Source: Conus ventricosus
Taxonomy: Eukaryota > Mollusca > Gastropoda > Neogastropoda > Conidae
Assembly: GCA_018398815.1 (NCBI GenBank)
Contig: JAFLJL010004232.1
Span: forward strand, 1-24,059
Direction: 5' to 3'
DNA length: 24,059 nucleotides
In this document: positions 1 through 8,849 of the stretch, in pieces
How positions within the stretch are numbered: the stretch's first letter is position 1
How the letters are laid out: every line of letters starts with the position of its first letter
Made by a program: the position numbers and the translations under genes
The notes under the pieces: generated by a model
The model's database searches: none
What the model saw: the letters and a program-made list of their open reading frames with translations, nothing else
Told to the model about the DNA's origin: nothing

Positions 1-792
1 AAAAAACTTTTTTTTGCCCTTTTGTCCTTCCTAGGAAAAAAAATTTATGTTGTTTTGATTGGGAATCACTCTTTCGTAATATATTCTAATTTTGACTGAT
101 ATTGTTTGTTCAATCAGCCTTGCTAAATTAGGGTTGCAAAACAACGTCAAACTCTAACGAGATGTCAGAAAGCTGAAACTTTGCTTCGGTGTCTAATGAT
201 TTGATAACCCGTTTGTATTCATTAAAAGTTAGTTCATATGACAATCTGTCTTTAATGCTCCTTGAAAGATGGCGCATGCGCTTTTAACAACTCAAAATCT
301 AAGGGAAGGAAAAGCGATTTCCAAACGCAAAATTTACAGCCACATACTTTTTGCCGTCTTTAGTATCGCGGCACTATTCTATGTTAGTGCTTCTTCATTT
401 CTATTCCTGAAACGCAAAGTCAGCCCTTTCAGCCCCGGTTAGCCATAGATCAGAAAGGTTAAAAATATGCTGCATTGTGTAAAGAAAATATTTCTTGCCC
501 CTCAAGTTTTATAAAAATTTTCTTAACGTTTTGCCCGCCCCAAATTCTGTACAACTGTCCTGTTTGGGCCCTGTTTTTTGAAGCGAGTTCTATTTTGAAA
601 GTAAGCCGCGCAGAGCCGGGCAAAATCATTCATCCGCTCCTAGGTCTGGAAATTTAACAGTAAGAATTTGATCCGCATCAATAGTAGATGGATTATTTGG
701 AACAGTAATATTCCGCTTATTTCCCTTCACGCCAAAGGGCTCTTTCCAGTCTTCTATGCGGGTCAAGAATCGAAGCCATATGCTTGTGACAT
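1..792 (-). pseudogene. Broken unrecognised gene, probable structural-type protein of a mobile element (N-terminal part; continues off the window)
   Basis: Reading the minus strand from an ATG at 792, coding-like sequence runs in all three frames with frameshifts or stops near 766, 623, 525 and 435. Readable blocks include NITVPNNPSTIDADQILTV (about 720-660), NRTVVQNLG (about 570-535), KKIFIKLEGQEIFSL (about 520-475) and DRLSYELTFNEYKRVI (about 250-200). No catalytic motif, signal peptide or membrane segment is visible; the blocks alternate hydrophobic and polar residues, which suggests a beta-rich protein. From memory they resemble uncharacterised multicopy proteins annotated in cnidarian and mollusc genomes, but I cannot name a domain. 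It is divergent from the gene at 848, with starts only about 55 bases apart. A structural or capsid-like role is inference. A host gene family is the alternative. Confidence 0.55.
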
Positions 793-847
793 TTTTATGA
801 AGCAAAATAAAAAGTTAATTATTTAAAAACATGGCAGGAATTGAAAA
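793..847. promoter_or_regulatory. Short AT-rich intergenic spacer between divergent genes
   Basis: About 55 bases separate the two proposed start codons. The spacer is very AT-rich (tracts such as aaaataaaaagttaattatt near 805-824) and would have to hold any promoters for both genes. I see no clear TATA box or initiator, so this rests only on the head-to-head layout. A short decoy reading frame (ATG at 831, six codons) lies just before the plus-strand start at 848. Confidence 0.25.
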
Positions 848-2040
848 ATGAAAAGTTATGATGTTTTTGATCCTGGAGACGACATGGGTGAAATGACCCT
901 TGACACAGCATCGCTCAGCGACTCTCATTGCGGCGTGAATTAACAGAAAGTAAGGTTAGATCATTGTACCAAAGTTTAGGTAAAGAACTCCCGAATTTAT
1001 ACCCCCTGATGATTTTGAAAGTAAAAGATGACCATTTGTTTGTGAAAAACGATCAAGGACAACTTGTTCAGCTTACAACTAAAAAAGACCCATCAAAGTT
1101 TTTAGCCGTGGGTTCGATTAGACATAACTCCTGCGAGCGTACAAAATCGCCTTGGCATTGCTAAAAAAAAAATTTAGATGGGGATGCAGTTGCTAAACTT
1201 CAAAACACACTGCAAGAACTCCCGACAGAAAACCAAATGCAAAACATGGAACTTAAAAAAATTAATCAATCGCAGGTGAATTAATAAATGCAATAGAAGC
1301 AGAAACCAGTTTTTCAGAAGAAACAGCTTAAAGACTATACACGACTCACCGCTACCCATGCGAGAATAGGGGCCCCTTGATCATGCTTTGAGAAGCATCA
1401 GAGGCGAATTAAAAAACAATTTAGCAAAACAGTGAACTAGATGAGCATATAAAAGAGAAAAAGAAAAACTCGTTGAGGCTGATGACGCCAACTTAGGGCA
1501 AAATATTAAAGAAAGAAAAACCCCAAAAGACTAAAAGATCTTGAACAAGAAGATCAGCAAGACTAGAAGTGTTGTCTACTAACCGAGAACAATTGCGAAC
1601 TCAAGTGAGCAGAATAAGAGAAACTATCCAAAGAATTTTATAAAGAAGACACAACACTAGCAGAACGAATCGAACACTGTTTTTGAGACAAAAGGGGTTT
1701 CATTAGCGAGCGTTATAACGGCCTTTGGTTTTGCAATAAGTACACTGGTGGTTTGGGTATTACAGGGGCGGTGGTTCAAAGTCCCAGTGCCTCCACCCCA
1801 TCGCCTCCACATCCCCTGATAAATCAAGGGGTAAAAAAACAGCTTGATCATCTTGCGAGTTTATTAAAAAATTAGCTGGTAAAGCCGCGGATGCTTTACC
1901 TGGGATATTTGGGGCAAAGGGTTTGTTGGCTTTTGTCTACTGCAGGGAAAGTAGTTGGGTTTATGGGGACACCCTTTTGGACATTAGTTCTCTTAATAGT
2001 TGGGTTAATATTTAGTAAGATAAAGACCGATAATCCTAGC
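848..2040 (+). pseudogene. Broken unrecognised gene: acidic N-terminus, charged helical middle, hydrophobic Gly-rich C-terminus
   Basis: The ATG at 848 opens an acidic N-terminus (DPGDDMGEMTLDTASLS). The frame shifts near 930 to RRELTESKVRSLYQSLGKEL and continues to 1160. A Lys/Glu/Gln-rich stretch follows (about 1170-1650, several frameshifts) that looks like a long charged helix or coiled coil. Next come KEDTTLAERIE (about 1645-1675) and a hydrophobic segment (GVSLASVITAFGFAISTLVV, about 1694-1753). Last is an Ala/Gly/Leu-rich tail (about 1820-2030) containing LAGKAADALPGIFGAKGLLA. From memory this order matches uncharacterised cnidarian/mollusc proteins found in many copies. The tail could insert in membranes (inference). 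At least six frameshifts or stops make this copy non-functional unless they are consensus errors. Confidence 0.5.
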
Positions 2041-2082
2041 CAGTTAATCCAAGAAAAAAGCGCTGTCTTTTCATATTCATGG

Positions 2083-2990
2083 TCATTCCGCGAACAGAGT
2101 CCGGGTCTCAACGGCCTTTGGGCTTTGGGGCCACGGGATGGATGACTTATTCTTGGGGTCTTCTTGTTTTTTTACTGCTTGCAATATTACTGGCTCAGAA
2201 TTTATTTCGTTTTTTTCCGACCTTCTGTTCATTGCCTGCCACAAGGATTTCATTATGTAGTTTATTATTGTGCCTATCTGGAGTCTGAGGGCAGAAGGCA
2301 GCTGGGATAAACCAGTGCCAACAGCAAAGTCTACTTTTTGATCTTGCGTATTGTAAAACATTTGGTACCTTTTAATACTTGAAGGCAAATCAACTGTAGA
2401 ATTAATGGCGTCCTCTAAAATTTTTTAAAGTATTGTTTTGTGCATCAAACCCGTAGAAGGATCAGTTATGCTCGATCTCGTTTTGTCTTGCGAGCCAGCA
2501 AACACCAAACGTAAGTACGAACAGAGTCGTTTATTCGTTCTATTCCTGCTTTAGCTAGGCCCTTAGAAGTGTCTAAGATAAATGTTGTCCATGCTGGGTT
2601 TTTTGCTCTTGCTCTATGGACCCGAGGTGAACAGTTGTGCCTGAAGAGAAAGATGTGTAAGGAGGATTCCAGTCATACTTATACTTTCTTGCACGCCCCA
2701 AAATAGGGTGCCCAACCATGATAAGACCAACTTTGTCTAAAGTCTTCTTAACATAAATTGAATCGTTCAGATCCTTTTTAAAAGCCTTCATTCATTCTGT
2801 CTGAGTTAACGTTTTGTCATTTGATGGTGCTGCAGTCATCAAAATACGTCTGAAGTGAATAAAGAAATCTGTACACGACCTCACCAAAGACAGGATATTT
2901 AAATGATCCATACACACTCCCACACCCAGTTAGCACTAAACACGCAAAGTTTAACGTTGTAAAACTCATCGATGACTGAACCAACTTTTC
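2083..2990 (-). pseudogene. Unrecognised coding-like block, duplicated in the window
   Basis: Read on the minus strand from about 2990 downward, three consecutive open segments follow one another with frameshifts. They begin with VYGSFKYPVFGEVVYRFLYS (about 2920-2850), continue with an open frame from 2791 to 2573 (starting MKAFKKDLNDSIYVKKTLDK), and end with one from 2388 to 2083 (starting MPSSIKRYQMFYNTQDQKVD). Amino-acid composition looks like protein rather than noise, and the same block recurs at 12760-13670 in worse condition. I recognise no domain or catalytic motif. It lies just beyond the 3' side of the minus-strand LINE, in the same orientation. It could be a host-gene fragment, another element's gene, or a LINE-associated tail. 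Confidence 0.4.
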
Positions 2991-3682
2991 GAAAGCTGGT
3001 TACACTGGACTGATTTTGTCATGTACTTACCTTCTACTTCCAGCAAAATCTGGCTTAGACCTACATCAATCATAGAAAAACAAATCATGTAGTGATTAGT
3101 AAGACTAATTTTGTGAATCACATGCATGCACTGATTAGCCCCGTGATTCTTTTCTAGTCTTATTCTCTCAGCATCAATGAAACTGACAGATGACAATGAT
3201 GAAGGCACCTCTTTGCTAAAAATATTCACAATAAATTAAATGGAAGAAATAAAGAAGGATTTAATTGACCCCCTCCCCACCCCCACCCCATCCCCAAGTG
3301 ACACGATGAACAACTTCCACTCTGGAGTTATTTTCAGTTCACTGATCCAATGCATGATCACTTGGGCTCCCAGCAACTGGAGCAAGTCTATAATCTGATT
3401 CATAGGCAACCACCCAGATCACACTTTAGTTGGTTAACAGACTTTAAACAAAAGCTGAACGTAACCAAATGTGTTAGGCGGGCAGCGAAAGCCTTCTATT
3501 CTAATGTAAGACAGCTTTAATGCTAGTAGTTGTATGTACAATAATATAGTGAGCAACTTACCACTTAGTCAACATGCATGTGTCAGCTAAATCTTCAGGA
3601 GGCCCACTTCAATGAACAACTTCTTCTTGCCATTCTCAAATCCATTGGCGCTCAGCAACCAAGATAGGCAGATAACTTCTTC
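2991..3682. other. Unassigned sequence, absent from copy 2
   Basis: No supported gene. An 87-codon open frame on the minus strand (2966-3229) has no family resemblance I can see. There is a C-rich run at 3268-3295 on the plus strand. The stretch is missing at the equivalent place in copy 2 (junction near 13672) and has no match before copy 3, whose homology starts near the equivalent of 3683. It is either an insertion in copy 1 or part of the sequence deleted from copy 2. Confidence 0.4.
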
Positions 3683-5470
3683 TTCTCTCTTCCTAAAATA
3701 CTGGTTCACGCACAAAAACGAGTAGGTCACCACGCGCTATGTTTGTGCGACTCAGACGTAGGCCCTTGGATGCAAATTAGGCAACAGGGGTCGCACTTCG
3801 AAATTCAAGTAGTTAAAACCTAGGACAAAGGCAGGCCCAGGTAACAGTAAAAATATCTGGAAATAAAATAGAAAAATCGTCAATATGCAGAATCACAAAA
3901 CTGTCTTAGCAATTTGTTTTTTAATGAGATTGCATTTGTGGCAAATCTTGATGGCACCCGCAGTGAGTTCCACATCGTAGTATAACTAGGTAAAAATGAA
4001 TGTAATGCTGTCCAATATTTAACAGGTATGGTAAAACATTGGACCGCCACTCCTGGTGCTACTTTTATTCAATACAAGTTTTCCATTGGAAATATCAATT
4101 ACTAGCTCTGCCTTTGAAGAAGATGTTAATTTTGTTAAAAGCTCTTTCTCTCTACTAAGGTTTCCCATTCTAATTCCTCATGTTCTTCCTATATTCCCCT
4201 TTTCTCTGATGTGGTTCCCTGTTACAACGTGCTGCTCTCTTCTGAATCTTTTCGAGGTTAATCATGTACTTTAAATGTATGGATCCCAAACTGAGCAACA
4301 CCATATACATACTGGTCTAACCAGTGTTTATTGTAGCAATCGTCTTTTAACCTTTGGGGGCAGTCATTGATATCCTGTATAAATAGCTAAGATGTTATTT
4401 GCTTTCTTACATAACTATTTGTAGTTGTCTTTTCCATTTGAGGACGACAATCAATAATCATGCCTAAATATTTTGCAGCATTAGTTTCTTTAAAGAATAG
4501 TTTATGGATAGAATAATCAGATCTAATTGTGAGCGTATGTTACATATACGCAACACTTGGCGCTTTTGGGGATGAAATTTTCCATTTTCCAAGTTCTTTT
4601 CCCACTCTTGTAAAGCCGTTTAGATCTCTTGTCAGAATGTGTGTATCATTCTTGCATCTGATTGTTCTATATACTAAGCAGTCATCTGCAAAAAGCCTTA
4701 TAGTAGTTTCCAGAGAGGAGATTTCCTACTTATGTCATTTATAAAAAAAAAAAAAACAAGGCCCAACCCCCCCCAGAACAGTTCCTGTGGACACCTGACA
4801 AAGACTGGTTTTACAATGGGATTACGACCCTTCCACAACAACTTTCTGCTTCTCCCCAACGAGGAAGATCGAGCCCATTTTAGCAAAGAACCGCCAAGCC
4901 GATGTGTTCTAAATTAATCTAATATAAGCAGCAGGCCCCTCATGGACAACCTTATCAAAGGCTTTAGAAAAGTCTATAAAATTGCATCTATTTGCTGTCT
5001 GTTGTTAAGACAGTTATTAAAATCATTTGAGAGTTGTTATAAGTTGATTCTCACAACTCCTTCTCTGTCTAAAACCATGCTGGCATTATTTTAAGCAGTC
5101 ATATTTGTCAAGATGTCCATTAGCTACTATATATTATTGTTCAAGTAGTTTACTGATATGTGATGTATGAGAATACAGGTCATAGTTCTCTGCTTTTGTT
5201 TTGTCACCCTTTTGAATAAGGGAACAATGCACGCCTCATCTCGCCACTCATCAGGATACGCGAGCCTGGTCCATGTAAGCTTGTAAAAGGTAGTTGGTAA
5301 CCACACACAAATCATTGCACATAATTTTAAGAGCTTGCGAGGAACCCATCGGACAGTAGCTTTGTTTTTTCATTGTGTTGGTCCAGTAACTTAAATACAC
5401 GCTTTGTTTACTTTTGATGTTTTGCATTTCAGGATTTTATCATCATCCTTTAAGCCTAACATAGATAAAG
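3683..5470 (-). mobile_element. LINE retrotransposon fragment, Jockey/CR1-like, RT and C-terminal domain (copy 1)
   Basis: The minus strand encodes a non-LTR reverse transcriptase in broken frames. In coding order: TGPDG (about 5350); IVPLFK (about 5225-5205), the RT block that in this family precedes a lysine-rich stretch and YRP; a segment like LLKWARS...GR (4886-4840); FFFINDIS (4749-4726); the catalytic box LFADDC (4695-4678), intact here; the thumb block AAKYLGMIIDCR (about 4482-4447); NLEKIQKRAARC (4259-4225); and a terminal block MWNSLRVPSRFATNAIS (about 3985-3930). The ORF ends near 3880. The 3' tail from 3880 to about 3683 is shared with copies 2 and 3. The 5' side is cut at 5470 by another LINE. 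Jockey versus CR1 clade cannot be settled by eye. Confidence 0.88.
4678..4695 (-). other. RT catalytic FADD box (LINE copy 1)
   Basis: The minus-strand codons read L-F-A-D-D-C. The two aspartates are the metal-binding pair of the RT palm. The same place in copy 2 (about 14548-14562) and copy 3 (about 17997-18010) is altered by base losses or changes, so copy 1 is the only one with this box intact. Confidence 0.85.
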
Positions 5471-6445
5471 GTTTGGGATTTGAGAAAACTGAACTACACG
5501 CGACAGAAACAAAGCGACGCAACCTGTGTAACAAACTTCATGACACACTTTGAAGTTTTCCTCAACCAAATAGCCGGTATGGGTCCGAGCTAGGTCGCGA
5601 AGACGACCAAAAATGAGGGAATCCCATATGAACGACACTGCCAAAAGCCAGTAAAAACCTCGCTTCCGACGAACTGAAAAAAAAAAAAAATAAATATAAC
5701 AAGAAACTCAAAATCGGAAACAAGATGAAAGAAACTGCATACAAAACCTTGTTCGACCGATTTGTTGAGTACGCGTCATGCGTTTGGGGACCCCCACACC
5801 CAGTAAAAACGAGATCCAGGAAGGAAAGATCCAGCGTAGAGCAGCCGATGGGTCACACACAGCAGCCACAGACACAACAACCATGTAGAAGAAATCCACC
5901 TTCTCTGAAGTGGCCCACATTAGAAACGAGACAAAATGCAAGACAGGAAATGATGTAAAAATTCCTCCACCCATCTTGTTGACATCAATATACCAAATAC
6001 CAGCCAGGGAAATCCCAACAAGAAGAATTCCAAAAAAAACAACAGCTGCAGCTACGACATCCCATAATGCAAGGACAGACTACCGACAAATGTCATTCTT
6101 CCCTAGGACCATCCCAGAGTGGAAAACATTACCAACGAGGTTGTGGGGACGTGGTGACCCTGGACCGCTTCAGGTCCAGACTCGCCTCTCTCAATAAACC
6201 AACGCAACATCCCAGCCCCCCTACCCCCCCCCAACCGCCCCCCCCCTCCCTCGCCTCCCTCTGCACCCCCCCCCCCCATCCCTCCAACCCCCCCCCCCCA
6301 CACACACACACACACACACCACACACACTTCTTTCCTACTCATCACCACTACCTCCTCCCACCCACTCCCTTAAGCTGAAATCAAAATTATGTCTGACAA
6401 ACACAGCGCAAATCTTCGCAAACCCCCAGTATGAGATCTGTCGTA
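5471..6445 (+). mobile_element. 5'-truncated LINE tail, opposite strand, inserted into LINE copy 1
   Basis: The plus strand encodes the RT thumb and C-terminus of a second Jockey/CR1-like LINE. Blocks in order: RESHMNDTAK (about 5613-5642), KETAYKTLFDRFVEYASCVW (5728-5787), KIQRRAA (about 5829-5849), LKWPTLETRQNARQEMM (5906-5955), and MSFFPRTIPEWKTLPT (about 6090-6138), the usual end of these proteins. Frameshifts lie near 5690, 5800 and 5955. After the coding part come an almost pure C tract (about 6217-6299) and a CA run (6300-6327), then about 115 bases of shared tail. The same segment occurs at 15303-16150 in the same relation to the minus-strand LINE. Everything upstream of the thumb is missing, as expected for incomplete reverse transcription. 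Confidence 0.87.
6215..6327 (+). repeat. C-rich tract followed by (CA)n in the LINE tail
   Basis: About 85 bases of nearly uninterrupted C with scattered T and A are followed by cacacaca repeats. The tract sits just after the C-terminal coding block of the plus-strand LINE. Its partner in copy 2 (15971-16039) is even purer C, with no CA run. It is probably part of the LINE 3' end, expanded by slippage. Confidence 0.85.
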
Positions 6446-6548
6446 GATGACGTCACTAAGTGGCGGAAGATTATCGTTACGCACGGCTCCGCGTTGGTTG
6501 CAGAAGGAAAATATATAGTAAAAGAAGAACTTCAAAGTGCAAAAAAAA

Positions 6549-6768
6549 ATGCAAAAATTGTTGCGTGAAAGGCTGCACAATAAACAAAGTCGGGAAAAAG
6601 AAGGCCTATTTCAGCATACCGACCGTAAGTAACACGAAGGAAGAATCATCGAAGACCTACAACGAGGAGAACGAGAGAAAGGGTGGCACAACTTCGACTC
6701 AAGGCGTTACAATTGGGTCTGACACTTTCCAAACAGATCTGTTTGCTCTGCCGACCACTTTGTAAATG
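6549..6768 (+). pseudogene. THAP zinc-finger domain exon of a DDE transposase gene
   Basis: The likely start ATG is at 6549. One base appears to be missing straight after it; past that point the frame reads KNCCVKGC with the first two zinc-binding cysteines. The domain continues KKKAYFSIPTVSN (about 6595-6633), then after a one-base shift near 6680 WHNFDSRRYNWV (about 6684-6719). It ends with RSVCSADHF (about 6738-6764), which supplies the last Cys-x2-His pair (C..C...C..H pattern). A TGA interrupts the frame near 6720. A good splice donor (G|GTACGT) follows at 6769, so this is probably exon 1. THAP domains bind DNA; here it would target the transposase to the transposon ends. Two frame losses and a stop break this copy, unless they are consensus errors. 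Confidence 0.82.
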
Positions 6769-7337
6769 GTACGTTTTTTGTGGGTGCTGTATGTCTGTTT
6801 ATCTCTGTATGTTTTGTTTCCGTGCACACCCAATCTGCAGAAGACAGTCTACTTTCGCTTTAGATCTCTCTCTTTAACTCTTTTATGTAGGACTTTAAAA
6901 AAAAAAATGTGTTCCACTTGATCTTTTTAAGTCTTAGATCAGACACGGGGCATGTAAATCACTGAAATAAGAAAAGAACGTGCAAAAAATAAGAAAAGAA
7001 CGTTCAAAGGATATAATAATATTTTCTTGACAGACAGATGAGTGACATGTGTCTTCTGTCCTTCTTTAAATGTATTCTCTACGTTGACTCCAAATTAACC
7101 TAGTTGTGTTTGATTGGCGTGTGCACCCACTGTGTGCATGCACACACACACACGTGAGTGAGGTGGTGTGTGTGTGTGTGTGTGTGGTTGTGAGTGTGTG
7201 GTGATATCTAAAAGACAGGTAAAGTTTTAAATATAGTGAAGAGTATTTTCTTCAGTTGCATCTTTTTTTCAGTTTGTTTTGTTTTTTGATTGTATGTTAC
7301 TTTGTTTGGTCTAAAAGTTTTTAAAGGCCTATTTCAG
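6769..7337 (+). other. Probable intron of the THAP transposase gene
   Basis: The sequence begins with GTACGT and could end at an AG at 7336-7337 (ctatttcag|gtg), preceded by a T-rich stretch. It has no coding signal. It contains the CA/GT microsatellite at 7130-7202 and a duplicated phrase, taagaaaagaacgt, at about 6967 and 6990. The acceptor is a guess from sequence alone. Confidence 0.4.
7130..7202. repeat. Mirrored (CA)n / (GT)n microsatellite
   Basis: A CA run (about 7139-7153) is followed 15 to 20 bases later by a GT run (about 7168-7187) and a G/T-rich tail. Because GT is the complement of CA, the two runs can pair to form a hairpin. It lies in the probable intron of the transposase gene. 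Confidence 0.85.
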
Positions 7338-8030
7338 GTGAAATCCATCTCATTCATTGAAACTTTTTGAAGTATGGAAGTTATTTTTCTGTGATCAATA
7401 TAATTTTGTTACGTGGGGGAGCGGGTGGTAATTATTGCAGAGTGAAGGCTTACATTATGGATTCACCAACCCCAGCTGAAACCAACTCTGAAGCTGGATA
7501 TGAGGCCTACAAAGAACTGAAAGGAAATAGGTATGAAGGCATCAAAAACAGAACATGTAAGCAAGCAGTTAAAGACAACTAGAGAAGAAGTAACTGAAGT
7601 GGGAAACAGATGCACTATTTTGAAGAAGACATTCTGTGTACTGATGACACTGAAACCCATGTAAATGAACTGACAGTTTCAGTCACCACCACCTGACAAG
7701 AGATAGAGATTTGGGACATTTTGTCTCAGACCGAGTCACAATGACAGCCTAACAGTAAAAGAACAGTTAATGAGAGGTGAACTGAAACAACTGACTCAGG
7801 AAAACCTGCAACTGAAAAAGAGGCCCTTGTTGCCACAAAAAAGACTCTGCAGTCTCTGCACGATAAAACGACACAGTCAAGTACTTCACAGGACTGACTG
7901 ACTTTCAGCACTGTCAGTCCTTTGGTTTTCTGGCTTCTCATATCCCCAGAATACAAGACGAGCTCTCACTAGACTCACTTCCAAGCTTTGATGTTGACTT
8001 TGATCCATAGAGACTGAATACACCTTTGAA
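7338..8030 (+). pseudogene. Middle region of the THAP transposase gene (linker and coiled coil)
   Basis: An open stretch starts near 7457 (MDSPTPAETNSEAGYEAYKE) and continues in broken frames. A segment from about 7755 to 7850, in one frame then the next, reads LTVKEQLMRGELKQLTQENL, with leucines spaced like a coiled coil; such coils often follow THAP domains. Between them a short threonine-rich part (DDTETHVNELTVSVTT, about 7645-7690) resembles the linker of THAP-DDE proteins I recall. Frameshifts and stops near 7580, 7640, 7695 and 7825 disrupt it. There is no catalytic sequence here; assignment rests on position between the THAP exon and the DDE domain and on strand. Confidence 0.55.
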
Positions 8031-8776
8031 ACCACCTGCCTACCATCTCTGTGTGTCAAGAACCACTGCCTCCAAAGTTATTTCAAGAAACAATACATGT
8101 TCTGTACTACAGGCTCAATGCACTGGTGTTCTGGCCAGTACAGACATAGTAATTTCACACAATTGCCTGTTACAGATTTAAGGGGTATCCATGCGAACGA
8201 GTTGTGGTCAATAAAAGACTGCTTTGAAATATTCATTGAGAGCCTTCCAGTTTCGGACACACGTCACTGACATGGTCAACATATAAACACAACCAACACA
8301 ATCAAATATCTCATATTCAATTACCCTCAGGACACATTTCTTATATAACCAAAGGAAAGGGTGCAGTGCTATGACCAAAAAAGTTTGAAGGGAGTGGATA
8401 CTTGAACATCTCCTCCCAAATGACATTGTTTTGCAGAACAGAGTTTTGATCTTGCTGATCTGGTAGCAATGCAAGGGGCTGAAGTGAAAATTCCTGCTTT
8501 CACAAAAGGTAAACTTCAACTCAGTGCAATAGAAATTGAATCACAAGAAATTTAGCGCGCTTACGAATTCATGTTGAACGTGTGATTTGGATGGTCACAG
8601 CAAATAAACAATTCTTAGCAGTCACCATTCCCATAGAACTACTGATTACTCTACTGGGAACAAGTACCACAACTCTAGATAAAAGTGTGACTTGTGTATG
8701 TCTCATGGTTAACATGTGTCCTCCTATTTGTCTACATAAAAAGAATGATACCAATATTGTTTTTTTTTGGCCATAG
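8031..8776 (+). pseudogene. Transposase HTH and DDE_Tnp_4 catalytic domain (THAP-associated family)
   Basis: The blocks follow the order of THAP/HTH_Tnp_4/DDE_Tnp_4 transposases. A helix-turn-helix remnant VSRTTASKVI (about 8048-8077) leads to RLNALVFWPVQ (about 8112-8144). DCFEIFIE (8217-8240) carries the first acidic residue. LPSGHISYITKGKG (about 8322-8363) is a core strand. AEQSFDLADLVAMQGAEVKI (8433-8492) should carry the second Asp; the aligned residue here is Glu. PAFTKGKLQLSAIEIESQE follows (to 8549), then RIHVERVI (8564-8587) with the final Glu. The C-terminus PIELLIT...VCLMVNMCPPICL ends at a TAG at 8774. Frameshifts at about 8240, 8380, 8420 and 8550 inactivate it. It cuts and pastes DNA in the nucleus when intact; ISL2EU/Harbinger-like placement is likely but unproved. 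I found no terminal inverted repeats. Confidence 0.83.
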
Positions 8777-8849
8777 TTTTGTAACGGTTTATATTTAGTG
8801 CGAAACATGCTTTCAAGAATTAGCAGAAGCGACAAAAAGACAATACCTT

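Larger units (their letters stand above)
2051..6445. repeat. Composite repeat, copy 1 (unrecognised gene block + minus-strand LINE + inserted plus-strand LINE tail)
   Basis: This stretch matches 12751-16150 in order and orientation, apart from about 800 bases (2990-3785) absent from copy 2. Shared landmarks include the start (cttttcat...catggtc), the gggtcgcac box (3789 and 13687), the RT blocks and the C-rich/CA-like end. Copy 1 is the better preserved; copy 2 looks full of single-base losses and lengthened homopolymers. The homology ends sharply at both sides: at the left it abuts the unrecognised gene at 848-2040, and at the right the THAP transposase. Confidence 0.85.

Noticed and set aside
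6067..6450. 127-codon Pro/His-rich plus-strand frame and Gly-rich minus frames
   Set aside because: They come from the C-rich and CA tracts at the LINE tail; the true coding signal ends near 6140-6200.
8208..8835. Minus-strand frames of 103 and 88 codons
   Set aside because: Antisense of the DDE transposase domain read on the plus strand.
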